From assembly GCF_022682495.2 (NCBI RefSeq), contig NC_071391.1, positions 113,939,195-114,003,194 of the forward strand: a stretch of DNA of 64,000 nucleotides, in the 5' to 3' direction. The position numbers and the translations under genes were made by a program. The notes below the pieces were generated by a model. That model saw nothing but the letters and a program-made list of their open reading frames with translations, did no database searches and had not been told where the DNA came from. This document shows, in pieces, positions 24,501 to 35,945 of the stretch. This stretch comes from Desmodus rotundus. Lineage: Eukaryota > Chordata > Mammalia > Chiroptera > Phyllostomidae. How positions within the stretch are numbered: position 1 is the first letter of the stretch; each line of letters begins with the position of its first letter.

Positions 24501-24721
24501 AGAACGAACTGACAGTAACCGGAGGGGGTGGAGAGGGATAACGGGGAAAGAAGGGGAAGGGTCAAGTCAAGGAACATGTATAAAACACACAGAGACAAAG
24601 ACACAGGGGGTGGGAAGGATTGAACGTGGGAGCTGGGGTTTGGGTAGGACAGGGGAGAGTAATGGGGAAATAGGGACAACTAATTGAACAACAATAAAAA
24701 ATACAATAAATAAATAAATAA
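24501..24721 (+). mobile_element. Bat-type L1 3' UTR, 5'-truncated, with TSD
   Basis: It starts with GAACGAACTGACAGTAACCG, continues through a G-rich 3' UTR, and ends with TTGAACAACAATAAAAAATA plus a TAAA-repeat tail. This 3' end is shared by the insertions at 25604, 26512, 35878, 36099, 43497 and 46447. A 15-base TSD is visible: GTTATTATATTTAAA (24486-24500) and GTTATTGTATTTAAA (24722-24736), one mismatch. Confidence 0.92.
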
Positions 24722-24736
24722 GTTATTGTATTTAAA

Positions 24737-25035
24737 TACTTTGAATAATAGCTGAATTGTATAGCTTTTAGTCAATCATAATAATCAGTGAAACATCTGC
24801 TTTTCCCACTTCTTGATTCATGCAAGCACACAAGTTCGTCTGACTGCTCTCCCTATTACTTAACATTCATTATAAGTGATTTCTGATATTCAAAAAACGT
24901 AAAAAACAACATTCATGTGACCACTCTACATTTGATAAAATGAAACATTTTAAATTATACACTTTTCTTAATTATATTCTATTCCTTTCCTCTGGGAGTA
25001 ACCATATGTGTGGGATAGGGTACATAGTTTATACA
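24737..25035. other. Unannotated AT-rich spacer
   Basis: No recognisable element or gene. Confidence 0.5.
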
Positions 25036-25050
25036 AATATATATATACAT

Positions 25051-25095
<45 letters not shown>

Positions 25096-25140
25096 TATAC
25101 ATATATACATATGCACAAGTTATAAATATATATATGTGCA
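25036..25140. repeat. Compound (TA)n(CA)n microsatellite
   Basis: ATATAC and TATATA units, a pure (AC)n block at about 25078-25096 and further TATACA units are present. The word ATGTGCACAAGTT-like occurs on both edges of the right part, so the tract has undergone internal duplication. Confidence 0.9.
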
Positions 25141-25603
25141 CAAGTTTTAATAAAAATATAAGTAAAGTCAGAATACATGCATTATTTTCTAATATTTTGG
25201 CATAAGAATATATTTGTGAGATTCATTCATTTTGCCATGTATAGGTCTAATTCATTCATTTTCACTGCTATCCAAATACTCATGAAAACAGCACAATTTA
25301 TTTTTCCATTCTCCTATAGTACAATATTTTGTATATAATTATTCTGCAATGAGAAATAACACTCTTATTATGAACATACTTATCCATGTTGACTTGTGCA
25401 AAAGTTTCTCTGGAATATACCTAGGAGTTTACCCATCTTCTACATAATTACATATTGCTTCATAAATTGTGATTAATCAATTTAAATTGCCACAAAAATG
25501 TATGTAGTTTCCATCATTCCACTTACTAGCCATCGTTTGACATCATCAGACTTTTACATTACTGTCAAACTAGTAGGTGTGAAATGGTAATTTATCATGG
25601 GTT

Positions 25604-26149
25604 TTTCATTTTAATTTTTATTGTTGTTCAATTACAGTTGTGTGCTTTTTCTCCCCATCCTTCCACCCCACCCCAGCTGAAACCCCCTCCCTCCCCCACC
25701 TCCACCCTCTCCCTTGATTTTGTCCATGTGTCCTTTATAGTAGTTCCTGTAATCCCCTCTCCTCACTGTCCCCTCCCCACTCCCCTCTGTCCATTGTTAG
25801 ATTGTTCTTAACTTCAATGTCTCTGGTTATATTTTCTTTCCTTTTTTTCTTCTATTTATTATGCTCCAGTTAAAGGTGAGATCATCTGGTATTTGTCCCT
25901 CACCGCCTGGCTTATTTCACTTAACATAATGATCTCCAGTTCCATCCATGCTGTTGCAAAGGGTATAAGCTCCTTCTTTCTCTCTGTTGCGTAGAATTCC
26001 ATTGTGTAAATGTACCATAGTTTTTGGATCCACTCGTTTGCTGACGGGCACTTAGGTTGCTTCCAGTACTTGGCTATTGTAAATTGTGCTGCTATGAACA
26101 TTAGGGTGCACAGGTTCTTTTGGATTGGTGTTTCAGGGTTCTTAGGGTA
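25604..26149 (-). mobile_element. Bat L1, 5'-truncated, with readable ORF2 C-terminus
   Basis: The T-run and 'attgttgttcaattacagtt' at the left mark the reversed L1 3' end. On the minus strand from about 26148 to 25859 the ORF2p C-terminal frame is open for about 97 codons, including KLWYIYTMEFYA and IMLSEISQAV, and ends at a stop after SPLTGA. The intact frame and low divergence suggest a fairly recent insertion. It splits the older L1M: 'gtgtgaaatggtaatttatc' lies on its left and 'ttaatttccctatttattgg' on its right. Confidence 0.93.
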
Positions 26150-26511
26150 TTAATTTCCCTATTTATTGGTGAAGTTTAATAACTTTTCCTCTTTTTTTGA
26201 CTCTTGCAATTTCCTCTTTGTTAATTTCCTCTTTATATATTTTGCCTATTTTCTTATTTATTTGTTTTCATTTTATTGACTTGTAAGTAGTCTTAATTCT
26301 AAAAATTAACTTTTTGTGGATAATATGTGTCATACAGGTTATACTTTCTAGTCAATAAATTGTATTTTGAATTTTTAGCAGAATCATTTGCATCACAGAA
26401 GTTTATAACTTAAACATGATCACTTGTATCAGTATTTTTATTTTTGGTATGTATGCTTTATGTCTTGCTAAGTTATTATTTCCTACAAAGAGTTATTATG
26501 AATAGATTCTT

Positions 26512-26792
26512 TTTTAATTGTTTTTTATTGTTGTTCAAGCACAGCTGTCTCCATTTTGCCCCCTCTACTCCCCCCAACCCCAGACATCCCCACCTCCCAC
26601 CCCATCTTGGTTTTGTCCACGTATCCTTTATAGATGTTCCTGAAAACCCTTCCTCCTTTTCCCCCATTGTCCCCCCCACCTCCCCTCTGGTTACTGTCAG
26701 TTTGTTCTTAGTTTCAATGTCCCTGGTTTTATTTTCACCTATAAGTGGAACTTAAACAACAAAATGAAAAAGCAAGCAAAATATAATAAAAA
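26512..26792 (-). mobile_element. Bat L1 3' end with short 5' inversion and perfect TSD
   Basis: 26512-26735 is the L1 3' UTR in minus orientation (T-run, 'ttgttgttcaagcacagc', C-rich tract, 'ggttactgtcagtttgttct'). 26736-26792 is plus-strand L1 sequence (CACCTATAAGTGGAACTTAA, then 'gcaagcaaaatata') from just upstream of the 3' UTR piece in L1. This is twin priming with an inverted piece of only about 57 bases. The 15-base TSD TATGAATAGATTCTT is perfect (26497-26511 and 26793-26807). Confidence 0.95.
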
Positions 26793-29170
26793 TATGAATA
26801 GATTCTTATATTTACTTCTAAACTTTGTAAAATTTGAATTTTTATATTTAGATCTTTACAGTAGAACTACAATTTTTGGTCTATGGTAGGAGGTAGATAT
26901 TTTCCCTTTTTCTTATGGGAGTAGACTTTGTCCTATGAATTATTCCTGAGTAGCCCTTTTGTCCCAAGTGATCTTTGATGTTATCTATTTTACATGATAA
27001 GTTCCATTAAAAATACGGTGTTCTTTTTTCACAATATTTAGTTTCCCTTTGCTCTCATTGTCTATCCCTGTATCAATAGCACATGTATGATTACCACATT
27101 GCCATAATGATAGTTGGTAGGATAATTTCTCTTAAGGTATTTTTCTTCAAATTGAACTTGATTAATTTAGAATCAAGTTCTAGATCTAGAATCAAATTTT
27201 AGATACATTTCTGATTTCTAATTATTTTTGAATGCAAACAATAATTTTTTGTTTTATACAAAAGTGTTTATCTTGTTTGCATCTTCATATTTGTCATATG
27301 TAGTTTGTAATATTCCTCAATTAAGTTTTAAAATTTTAATGTCTGTAATTTTGTCACTTTTCTACTCTAACATTTTTGTTTCTTTGTTTTGATTACACAT
27401 GCAAACTCCAGAGCTTGAATATTTAATAATCTTTTAGTCTGCTCAAATGATAACTTTTACCTTTATTGATCCTCTGCATTGTCTTTGTTTTCTACTTCAC
27501 TGATTACTTTTTTCTACTATATTATCTTCTTTTACATTCTTGTATCACACTATTATTTTTTTTAATTCCTTTAATGCTTAGATAAATAATTTTCACACTT
27601 TATTTCCTCCAAAATGAATATCTGAGATTGAAAATTTCATTTTAGTTTAATTTGCTCTTATATGCTTTTATTATTATTTTAGTTGTATTTTCAAGTTTAA
27701 TATGAATTCTCCTTTAAGCCATGAGTAATTAAAAACATAGTTTTAACTTTCCTTATATGATTTGTTATTTTCTTCTTATTTTTTTTATTTATTATGTCAT
27801 GGATTATTTGCATGACAAAATTTTGAAATTTGTTGAACATTGCTTTATGGTTTTGCATAAGTTTAATTCCAAGTGAAGAAGAATGTGTACTTTTAAATAA
27901 ATAGATGCAAAATTGTGTAAATAACCATGAATAAGTTGTAGTAATCAGATTACTCAATTTTTTTTCTTACAGTTATTTGAATCTCCTTCTTAACATTGAA
28001 ATTCCCAAATAATGGTGGATTGGGTCAATACATCATTATAATTCAGATAGTTTTACCTTGATAAATGATTTGCCAATGTCAATAAGGTCATAAAACAGGA
28101 GAATTTTAGTATCTTCCAGGTGATTTGTCACTTTTATCATTATATAAAAATTATCTTGATGCCTAACGTTTTTAGGCTAAAGTACTTTGTGTGATGTTAT
28201 TATAGCCCTACCAGCTTGTTACTGTTTAGTACCCACCTGCCATGTATTTTCACCTCTACTTTCAAATGCTCTATAAGCCCACATTTTTACTGTGTTCTTA
28301 ATAAATACTATTATAATATGTTTATATAAATATGTTAGCATGTGAATTTTGTGTTTTGAATGAGGCCTTAAAATCGAAGAGTTTAGTCCAATTGCCTTAA
28401 GTTGTTAACTGAAATATTTGGAATTATTTCTCCCACTTAATATGGGCTTTTTATTTATTCAATTTTATAAGCTTTACCTTATAATTTAGAATCATTTCTC
28501 CTATTGGATTAATTAAAGGCTATTCAATTACTTCCTGGTAAAATACATTATATAGTCTATTTTCAGTTTTTGTAGTTACTCATAACACACTTTTATTCAT
28601 ACTTGATTTGGCAATATCTGACTATCATCTCTACTCCACTCTAATAATAATTCATAAAATATAATGTTATAGCTTTTATTAACCTCATCTATTTTATATG
28701 ATGTTCTCTCAGGCATTTAACTTTTATTTTGTTTTTTACTAATTATCTAATTATAGATATTTTTATTATTGTTTTATAAACTATTTTTATTTATATTTAT
28801 TCATAGGTTAATCAGTTTTTTGCTCACTATATTTTTCTTACAGCTCAATCTTTTCTTATGAGATTAGAGCTCTTCTACTTAAAATTTCTTAATAATAAAC
28901 TTTTTATGAATCTCATTTTTCCATCGTAACTATGATACATGAACATATTTCAGTTCTAAGTTGAGAGATTTTGTTCAACATTTTGATGGCATTATTCCAT
29001 ACCTCCTCTATTCTTTTATTGCTGTTGAGAAATCTGCTTCTCTAAGTTTACATCATTCCTCAGTTCTAGAATTATTCAGTAATTATTTTCTTTACCATTA
29101 CCTCCTTTCCATTCTCCATGTTATATTCACCTGAGACAGCAATTACATGAATAATAAACATAGGGCATAT

Positions 29171-29799
29171 TTGTGGATATCACTAAGTAGGAGGTTGGTT
29201 TTTAGGCAGCTAGAGTCAGTGTGCTTTGCCTCACTGGTCCAAGACTGGTCCAAAGAATCTACAAATGTCTTGCGCCATTTCTCTTTCTTGGCACCAGGTC
29301 ACAATGACCACTGTCTGTATAGGCTGGGGAGTTTTCTGAGGCTACTGTTCTTAGTCTCTCCTACTACTGAATTATTTAACCCACCACAGTACTAATTGGT
29401 ACAAGTTTTATGCCCATACCACGTGCCTCTTGCCTTCACCTCGGGACCTCCAGTGGCTTCTGAGGCATGAGACTTATTTTATGTCCACACATGTACAACC
29501 TGAATGTGAATGGAGTTTACCTCTATATGGTAAAGTGACAAATAGAAGATTAAATTCAGTGATCAAGAACAATTCTCATCTCTTCCTTCTCTGGTCCAGA
29601 CAAGACCACCCATTCAGCTGGCCATGAGGTTGTGACAAGCTCAGTGACATGCTTAAAACACTTGATTATACTCTTTTCATCTGCGTCCCTGATTCACTTC
29701 CCTTTTCCATTCACTTTTGCTTCCCTGGGATTGCACTCCCAGTAAAGCATTGGCTAGCATATGATATTTTGGCTCAGGAAAAAGAGAACCTGGGCAAAG
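29171..29799 (+). mobile_element. Probable solo LTR (ERVL-like) inside the old L1M
   Basis: This GC-richer block starts near a TG and ends with 'ttccctgggattgcactccc', 'agtaaagcattggctagc', 'ggctcaggaaaaagagaacc' and 'tgggcaaagaca'. That resembles the 3' end of an old ERVL or MaLR-type LTR: a polyadenylation-signal-like AGTAAA, then a CTCAGG/GAACC/AAGACA end. L1M text lies on both sides. The 5' boundary and TSD are unclear and no internal retroviral genes are present. The family is not assigned. Confidence 0.5.
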
Positions 29800-30686
29800 A
29801 CATATGTTCATATATTTTCATGTTTATATTATTTTATTTTCTGCACATATGTCTATCAGTTCACTAATTCTCCTTGGTTATTTAATTTAGCACATTTATT
29901 GAAATATTTTAATTAAATAATTATATTTGTCTTTTATAGATTTTTTCATAGCTGCTCATTTTCTTTTTATACTATGTGCTTTTGTATTGTTCTTGATTCT
30001 ATCTTTCAATATACTCATTTTATATTTTTTGTCAACTTATTTTTATTATCTCTACCCCACGATGGTGTTTATATTATGTTTCTGAATATTTCTGATGGGT
30101 CTCATTCACTGTGGCTTAAGTCTTCATGTATTGGATAAATTTAATTAATGAGCTCAGGTTCCCCAAGATTTAGTTTGTGAGAATTCTACAAAGATTGGTT
30201 TAGCAATCTGCATGCCAGGAGAGTATTTAGGCTTGATTCACTCAGGCATTCTAGGTTACTATTAACCTGGGACAAATGTAAGTAAACTTACTGACTGACA
30301 TTATTTGTCCTGGACCATGAAGAAATGGTAAAATCAGAAACTTAACTGCCTGGAGCAGGCTGTGATTACATATTTTTATGAGAGAGGTTTTTTCTTACCA
30401 GATCCTAGTCCAAGATTGGCATTTTAGCTTATGGTTGTGCACTGACCAGCAGAAAGAAATTCTCTAGACCACCAATTCACTTAAGATGCAACCCACTGAG
30501 AGTTCAACTTAATTGTATATGTGTGCGTGCCCTGTTTTGCCCAAGGCCTTGTTTCCAGTATAATAGAGTCATTATTAAAACACAAGCTGCCAGCAAACAA
30601 GCCTCTTGCTTAATAAGATCAGCAACTATATGATGGTTGCTTTAGTTTTACTGTTAACTTATCATTCTCATTTCTTTTTCTTTTCT

Positions 30687-30894
30687 TTTTTAAGATTTTA
30701 TTTATTTATTTTTTGAGAGATGGGAAGGGAAGGAGAAAGAGAGGGAGAGACTCATCAATGTGTGGTTGCATCTCGCATGACCCCTACTGAGGACCTGGCC
30801 CGCAATCCAGGCGTGTGCCCTGACTGGGAATCGAACAGGTGACCCTTTGTTTCACAGACTGGTACTCAGTCCAGTGAGCCACACCAGCCAGAGC
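30687..30894 (-). mobile_element. Ves SINE, short-body type, minus strand
   Basis: A T-rich tail complement, 'gagatgggaagggaagg', 'tcatcaatgtgtggttgc' and the 'gaggacctggcccgcaat' block are followed by a head ending in CCAGTGAGCCACACCAGCC. TCATTTCTTTTT occurs on both sides (about 30668 and 30896), a probable target duplication merging with T-rich flanks. Confidence 0.95.
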
Positions 30895-30904
30895 TCATTT
30901 CTTT

Positions 30905-31110
30905 TTTTTTTTTTAATTGAATTTATTGAGGTGACATTGGTTCATAAAACCATACAAGTTTCAAGTGTACAACTGAACAAAACACTGCACTGTGCTCCCA
31001 CTGTGCCAAGCTAAGTGATTTTCTGTCCTCTCCCATCCCTCCTTTGTCCACCTCAACACTCCGTTCTTTCCCTCTGGCTGTCACCACACTGCGTCACTGT
31101 GTTAGAGACA
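30905..31110 (-). mobile_element. L1 3' UTR fragment, minus strand
   Basis: 'aattgaatttattgaggtga', 'cattggttcataaaacc' and 'gtttcaagtgtacaactg' are the reverse complement of a carnivore/bat-type L1 3' end. The same 3' terminus occurs in plus orientation at 46255-46388. Confidence 0.78.
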
Positions 31111-31569
31111 GCATAGGCAGGCAGATGATAGATAGAGGGAGAGAGATGAATGATATATATATTTTTTGCTTAATCCCTTTACTTTCTTACTGTCCTCATT
31201 TCTAATACCCTCTTCTTTAGGGACTCTGATATTTAAAATAATACTATATTGTGAGCTCAGCTGCAAAGTTTACAAAATTGTATTTTTATATTTTCCCCAG
31301 ACTGCCTAGGTGTGCTTCATTTCTTTGTGCTATTTAGATAACTTTGTTGCTATAAACAGAAGTCTGTTCTCTGACATTGAGTTATGTTATTAATTCAGTG
31401 TGCTAGGGCTTAACAGGCTTTCACCAAGTATGTTTTTAAATTATCATGAAAAACATCTAATCTTAACTACTTAAAAACAAAAAAAGATGAAAACATGCTT
31501 TAAAATTTTAAAGAAATGCAACATTGAAAATGCAATAAATTGTGCTGGTGAAAAACACAAACGGGAGAC
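31111..31569. other. Unannotated spacer
   Basis: A short GATA/GAGA-rich patch (31123-31160) is the only structure seen. Confidence 0.5.
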
Positions 31570-31795
31570 ACACAGCCCAAGCTTGGCTTCTGGCTCCATC
31601 GCTTCTATAACATTGACCTTGGGCCAGTTGCCATTCTCTGTGACTCCTCTTATCTACAACATAGATCCATAAATAACAGTATCTACTTTGAATGGCTGTG
31701 ATGACTAAACAAATTGGTTTAGGTGAAGTATGTAGAACAGTTCCTGGCAATTTAAAATGCTGTATGAATGCTTTATATGTATTATTATTACTGCT
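31570..31795 (+). mobile_element. MIR SINE, plus strand
   Basis: The order 'ttggcttctggctccatc', 'aacattgaccttgggcc', 'agttgccattctctgtg', 'gcaatttaaaatgctgt' and the final ATTATTATTACT follows MIR from its B-box side through the core to the 3' end. It is strongly diverged. Frames of 60-80 codons across it on both strands are incidental. Confidence 0.78.
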
Positions 31796-33049
31796 TTATA
31801 TAGTCCACCTTCACTGCAGCTCTGCATTTCTTAATCAATATAGTCAAGCCAGTATTTTACAGGACTTTTTAACCTAAATTAAATTCACATTCTTTTCCCC
31901 GTTTTCAAAAATAGACTTACATTATTGTGCAGTAACAATAGAATAAAAGAGTTGGTTCCTTATGACTCTTCACTATCCACATTAAGTTTTGTATCGATAG
32001 GAATATTCAGACAAACAGGAGAGGTTTAAGAGATGCAAGAGCTCAGAACATTTAGAAACCATTTCAGTCTCATATACTTTACATTGGTTAATTGGCTTAT
32101 GATAAGCTATATTTAAACAAGCAGAAAACATTATCTGATGTACAAAATGCTGAATATAGACAAAAAAGAAGAGGATATAAATTTGAAACTAAACAATTTG
32201 ATGGTTCTCTTTAGTTGAACACATTTTTTTTAATAAAAAAGGAGTTGTGTCAGGCAGAAAATTGTATTTCACATAGTATTTGCTAAAAATGAATGAAAGG
32301 CACATTAGCAATTAGTGTTTCCCTGGAACACAAAGCCAGGCTACTATGCTTTCTTAATACATAACTCTGTGTTTCAGAGAGAATAGGAAATTATATAAAT
32401 CTGTAATAATTTTTCGTTTAACTTAATCTATCTTTACTGAGAGAATCAAGTCACCTTAAAAGCCTCCAATAATTTACAAGTAACATACTTTAAGCAGAAA
32501 AAGTGTGCGTGTGTGGGGGGTGCTTTATCTTTCAACTCTTCTTATAATGGCTCTTATGCTATTGTTAGTACATTACAGTTGTAGGTAAAGAAATGTCCAA
32601 AAATAAAAAGCTATGAAAGTAATTTTATAAATTACTGAAAAAATTTATGTGATTTATAAGTATATATTAAAATAGTACATATAATATTAAAGGAAAATTG
32701 TTCTATAATTTTTTCTTATAAGCTTAGATAAATTTAAAATTCTTAAATGTAGCTCATCTAAAACACAAAATATTTTTCCGAGGAATAGAAAGTTTTGCTT
32801 TTGAAATTATAATGTAAAAATCAGATCACTTTTAGTTAATATATAGGCATTTATCATTACATTTCACATACTATAAAATATTTCTTATAGAAAAGCTAAC
32901 AACCTTAAATTTTACAATAGCTATCCTGGAATTTAAAACTTATTCTGTATATTTGTATATATGTGTGCGTGCATATAAAATTATCACTGCCATTAGTATT
33001 AAACCCTAGCTTACATTAATTTTTCATTACCTTCTCCTATGGCTCATAG
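31796..33049. other. Unannotated AT-rich spacer
   Basis: No gene or nameable repeat is seen. A short GTGTGCGTGTGTG run followed by six G lies at about 32503-32520. Confidence 0.5.
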
Positions 33050-34177
33050 GGAAGAACCCTCCAAAGAGCAATGACCCAACACCAACCAAAACCCAATCAC
33101 AACCACATAAAAGGCATAAAGGGCAGTGCAAGAGCATCAAGCACAGGTGATCAAGGAGATTGCACCACTGAGTCGCACAGGTCTCCTACCACAAAAGATC
33201 ATACCACAACGAAAGGGAGTCAAAGCAGACAAATCTAACAAACAGAAAAAAAAGAAGAAGAGTCATCTAAAATTAGGGAGACAACGCCCAATCGAAAGTA
33301 AAGGGAATATCCCCAGAAAGACTGCTAAATGAAATTGAGGCAGCCAAACTATCAGAAAACGTCAAAGTATTGATTATAAGGATGCACAAGGAGGTCAGTG
33401 AGAATTTCAAAGAACTCCAGGGAAGCTTCAAGGAACTTACTGCAAACTACACCAGCATGAAAATAGACATAGAAACTATCAATAAGAAACTAGAAGAAAT
33501 GAAAAATAGAATATCTGAAATGAAGAACACAATATAAGGAATTAAAAGCAAGTTAAATGGAGCAGAGGATGGAATCAGTGAGTTGGAGGACAAGGGAGAA
33601 AAAAATCTCAGACAGAACCAAAAAATGAGAAAAGACTCAAAAAGAATGAGGATGGTTTGAGGGAGCTGCAGGACAACATGAAATATAATAATATCCATAA
33701 ATAGGGACACCAGAAGGAGAAGAAGAGGAGCAAGGGATAGAAAATTTGTTTGACAAAGTAATGACAGAAGAGTTCCCTAACTTGATGAGAGAAAAAGTCA
33801 TGTAAGTCCAGGGAGCACAGAGGGCCCCAATCAAGATGAACCCAAAGAGGGCTACTCCAAGACACACCATAATTAAATGGCAAAATTCAAAGACAGAGAA
33901 TGTTAAAGGCAGCAAGGGAGAAACAGATAGTAACATACATGAGAGCTCCAATAAGGCTAGCAGCTGACTTCTCAATGGAAACGTTCCCAGCCAGAAGGGA
34001 ATGGCAAGAAATATTCCACATAATGAATAACAAAGGCCTGCTACCAAGACTACTCTATCCAGCAAGGCTCTCATTTAAAATGGAAGGTCAAATAAGGAGC
34101 TTCCCAGACAAAAGAAGGCTAAAAGAATACACCTCCACCACATTATCATTCCAAGACATGCTAAAGGGACTGTTTTA
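33050..34177 (+). pseudogene. L1 5' leader and decayed ORF1
   Basis: L1 ORF1p is an RNA-binding trimeric chaperone. Here the coiled-coil part (about 33400-33600: 'ELTANYTSMKIDIETIN', 'EEMKNRISEMKN') runs into an in-frame TAA near 33535. More stops and frame changes follow. The C-terminal domain is open again from 33900 to 34177 (92 codons; LKAAREKQIVTY, RLAADFSMETF, LYPARLSFKMEGQIRSF), ending MLKGLF. No single frame joins the parts, so it is non-functional. Long minus-strand frames (for example 33637-34074) are antisense shadows. Confidence 0.9.
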
Positions 34178-34237
34178 AGAAGATAGAGAAAAAGAGTGAG
34201 AAAGAGAGGAACACAGGTACAAAGGGGAAAAATAGCA

Positions 34238-34690
34238 ATGAATAAGTACCTATCCATAATAACCTTTAATGTAAATGGATTAAAGTCTCCAATCAAAAGA
34301 CAAAGGGTAGCTGAATGGATAAGAAAGCATGGCCTACATATATGCTGCCCACAAGAGACCCACCTCAGAACAAAAGACATACACAGACTGAAAGTGAAGG
34401 GTTGGGAAAAAATATTCCAAGCAAATGACAGGAAAAAAAATCCAGTGTAGCAATACTTGTATCAGACAAAATAGTTTTCAAAACAAAGGCCATAAAAAGA
34501 GACCCAGGAGGAAACTTCATAATACTCAAAGGAAGAATCCATCAAGAAGACAGAAAATTGTAAACATATATGCACCCACCATAAGAGCAACCAAATATAT
34601 AAGAGAAATCTTGAAGGACTTCAGGAAACATACAACATACTTATAGTAGGGGATTTTAATACCTCAATGTCAACAATGGACAGATTCAAG
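34238..34690 (+). pseudogene. L1 ORF2 fragment: endonuclease domain start
   Basis: An ATG at 34238 opens the L1 ORF2 endonuclease, about 60 bases after the ORF1 stop as is usual in L1. Visible motifs are ITFNVNGLKSPIKRQRVAEW and CCPQETHL, the latter with the catalytic-type glutamate. After an A8 run at about 34431 the frame shifts and continues as SDKIVFKTKAIKRDP, IVNIYAP and, after another shift, VGDFN (the Asp-containing motif). The copy stops near 34690, before the rest of the endonuclease and the reverse transcriptase. HAL1 sequence follows at once. Confidence 0.9.
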
Positions 34691-34691
34691 A

Positions 34692-35450
34692 AGAAACACA
34701 CCAAGACACATCATAATTAAATTATCCAAGATTAAAGATAAAGAGAGAGTCTTAAAAGCAGCAAGAGAAAAGGAGACAGTTATCTACAAAGGAGTTCCCA
34801 TAAGAATCTTAGCTGATTTCTCAAAAGAAACCTTACAGGCAAGAAGGGGCTGGAAAGAAGTATTCAAAGTCATGAAAAGTAAGGACCTACATCCAAGATT
34901 AGTCCATCCAGCAAAGCTATCATTTAGAATGGAAGGGCAGATAAAGTGCTTCCGAGATAAGGTAAAGCTAAAGGAGTTCATCATCATCAAGCCCTTATTA
35001 TATGAAATGTTAAAGGGACTTATCTAGGAAAAAGAAGATCAAAAACTATGAACAGTAAAATGACAACAAACAACTATCAACAACCGAAATCAAAAAACAA
35101 AAGGTAAGGAAACAACTAGAACAGGAGCAGAATCACAGAAATGGAGATCACATGGAGGGTTATCACTGGGGAGAGAGAGGGGGGCAGTGGGGGGGGGAAT
35201 ACAAGGAATAAGAAGAGTAATTGGTAGGCAGAAAATAGACAGGGGGAGGTTAAATAGTATAGGAAATGGAGAAGCCAAAGAGCTTATATGTACAACTTAT
35301 AGATAAGAACTAAGGGGAGGATGCTGGAAGTAAGGAGGTACAGGGCAGAAGGGGGAGAAAGGGGAGAAAAAAGAACAGGACAACAGTAATAGCATAATCA
35401 ATAAAATATACTAAAACATAATAATAATAAAAATAAAAAAATATGTTTAA
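34692..35450 (+). mobile_element. HAL1 (half-LINE) 3' half joined to the L1 fragment
   Basis: From 34692 the sequence becomes a second, different ORF1-type C-terminal domain. It is open for 111 codons up to a TAG at 35025-35027 (TPRHIIIKLSKIKDKERVLK, DFSKETLQARRGWKEVFKV, FRMEGQIKCFRDKVKLKE, MLKGLI). The HAL1 3' UTR follows, with a G-rich tract at 35170-35199, then an end like 'aatagcataatcaataaaat' and an A/TAA-rich tail. The same 3' UTR occurs in the full HAL1 at 57982-59925. HAL1 elements encode only ORF1 and lack ORF2. The C-terminal frame is intact here but broken in the other copy. Confidence 0.88.
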
Positions 35451-35877
35451 TAAACTGAGACCTGGTTAAGATAATCTGGGTGTGAATATACACATGCATA
35501 TTTGTACTTCTCACCTTATTTTAAAAAATTCATATAGAGATATGTAAAATTACACATGCCTCTTTGATGTATGAATGGTGCCCTTTTGAATAGATTTCTT
35601 AAGTTGTCTTTTTTCCAGTTTTATTGAGAAATAATTGATAAACATCACTGTATAAGTTTATGGCATATGGCATGATGGTTTGATTTATAATTATTTTGAA
35701 CCACAGTAGTTTCAGCTAATATCTATCTTTTCATATAGATAAAATAAAAAGAAAGAAAAAAAGGAAAAGTTGTTGTGATGAGAATTTACTCTCAGTAACA
35801 TTCCTTTGTATCATAGAGCAGTGTTTTCTACAGTCATCATGTTGTATACCACATCCCTGGTACTTATTTTTCTTTTT

Positions 35878-35945
35878 AAAATTTTTTTACTGTTGTTCAA
35901 GTACAGTTGTCTCCATTTCCCCACCACCACTTTCCCCTGCCCCGC
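35878..35945 (-). mobile_element. Very short bat L1 3' end
   Basis: A T-run plus 'actgttgttcaagtacagtt' and 'gtctccatttccccacca' is the terminal ~65 bases of the bat L1 3' UTR in minus orientation, heavily 5' truncated. The boundary with the host L1 is approximate and no clear TSD was found. Confidence 0.75.

Larger units (their letters stand above)
25235..30600 (-). mobile_element. Long old L1M, minus strand, interrupted by three insertions
   Basis: Reading right to left, the parts follow L1 order: 5' region (29800-30600, e.g. 'gctgctcattttctttttat'), the region around 28930-29165, ORF2 endonuclease-side sequence (26808-28900, e.g. 'tgttacttttatc...'-like text and 'ataatggtggattgggtc'), and ORF2 tail plus 3' UTR (26150-26496 and 25235-25603, e.g. 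'atacctaggagtttaccc'). Interruptions are bat L1s at 25604-26149 and 26512-26792 and an LTR-like block at 29171-29799. Every frame is destroyed. The 27000-28700 part is more diverged than the ends, and its exact family (L1MC/D/E) is uncertain. Confidence 0.75.

Noticed and set aside
24458..24687. Opposed frames of 67-73 codons
   Set aside because: They lie in the G-rich L1 3' UTR, where stop codons are rare on the C-rich strand.
33637..34074. 145-codon minus-strand frame
   Set aside because: It is antisense to the L1 ORF1 relic and reflects the A-rich sense strand of L1, not a gene.
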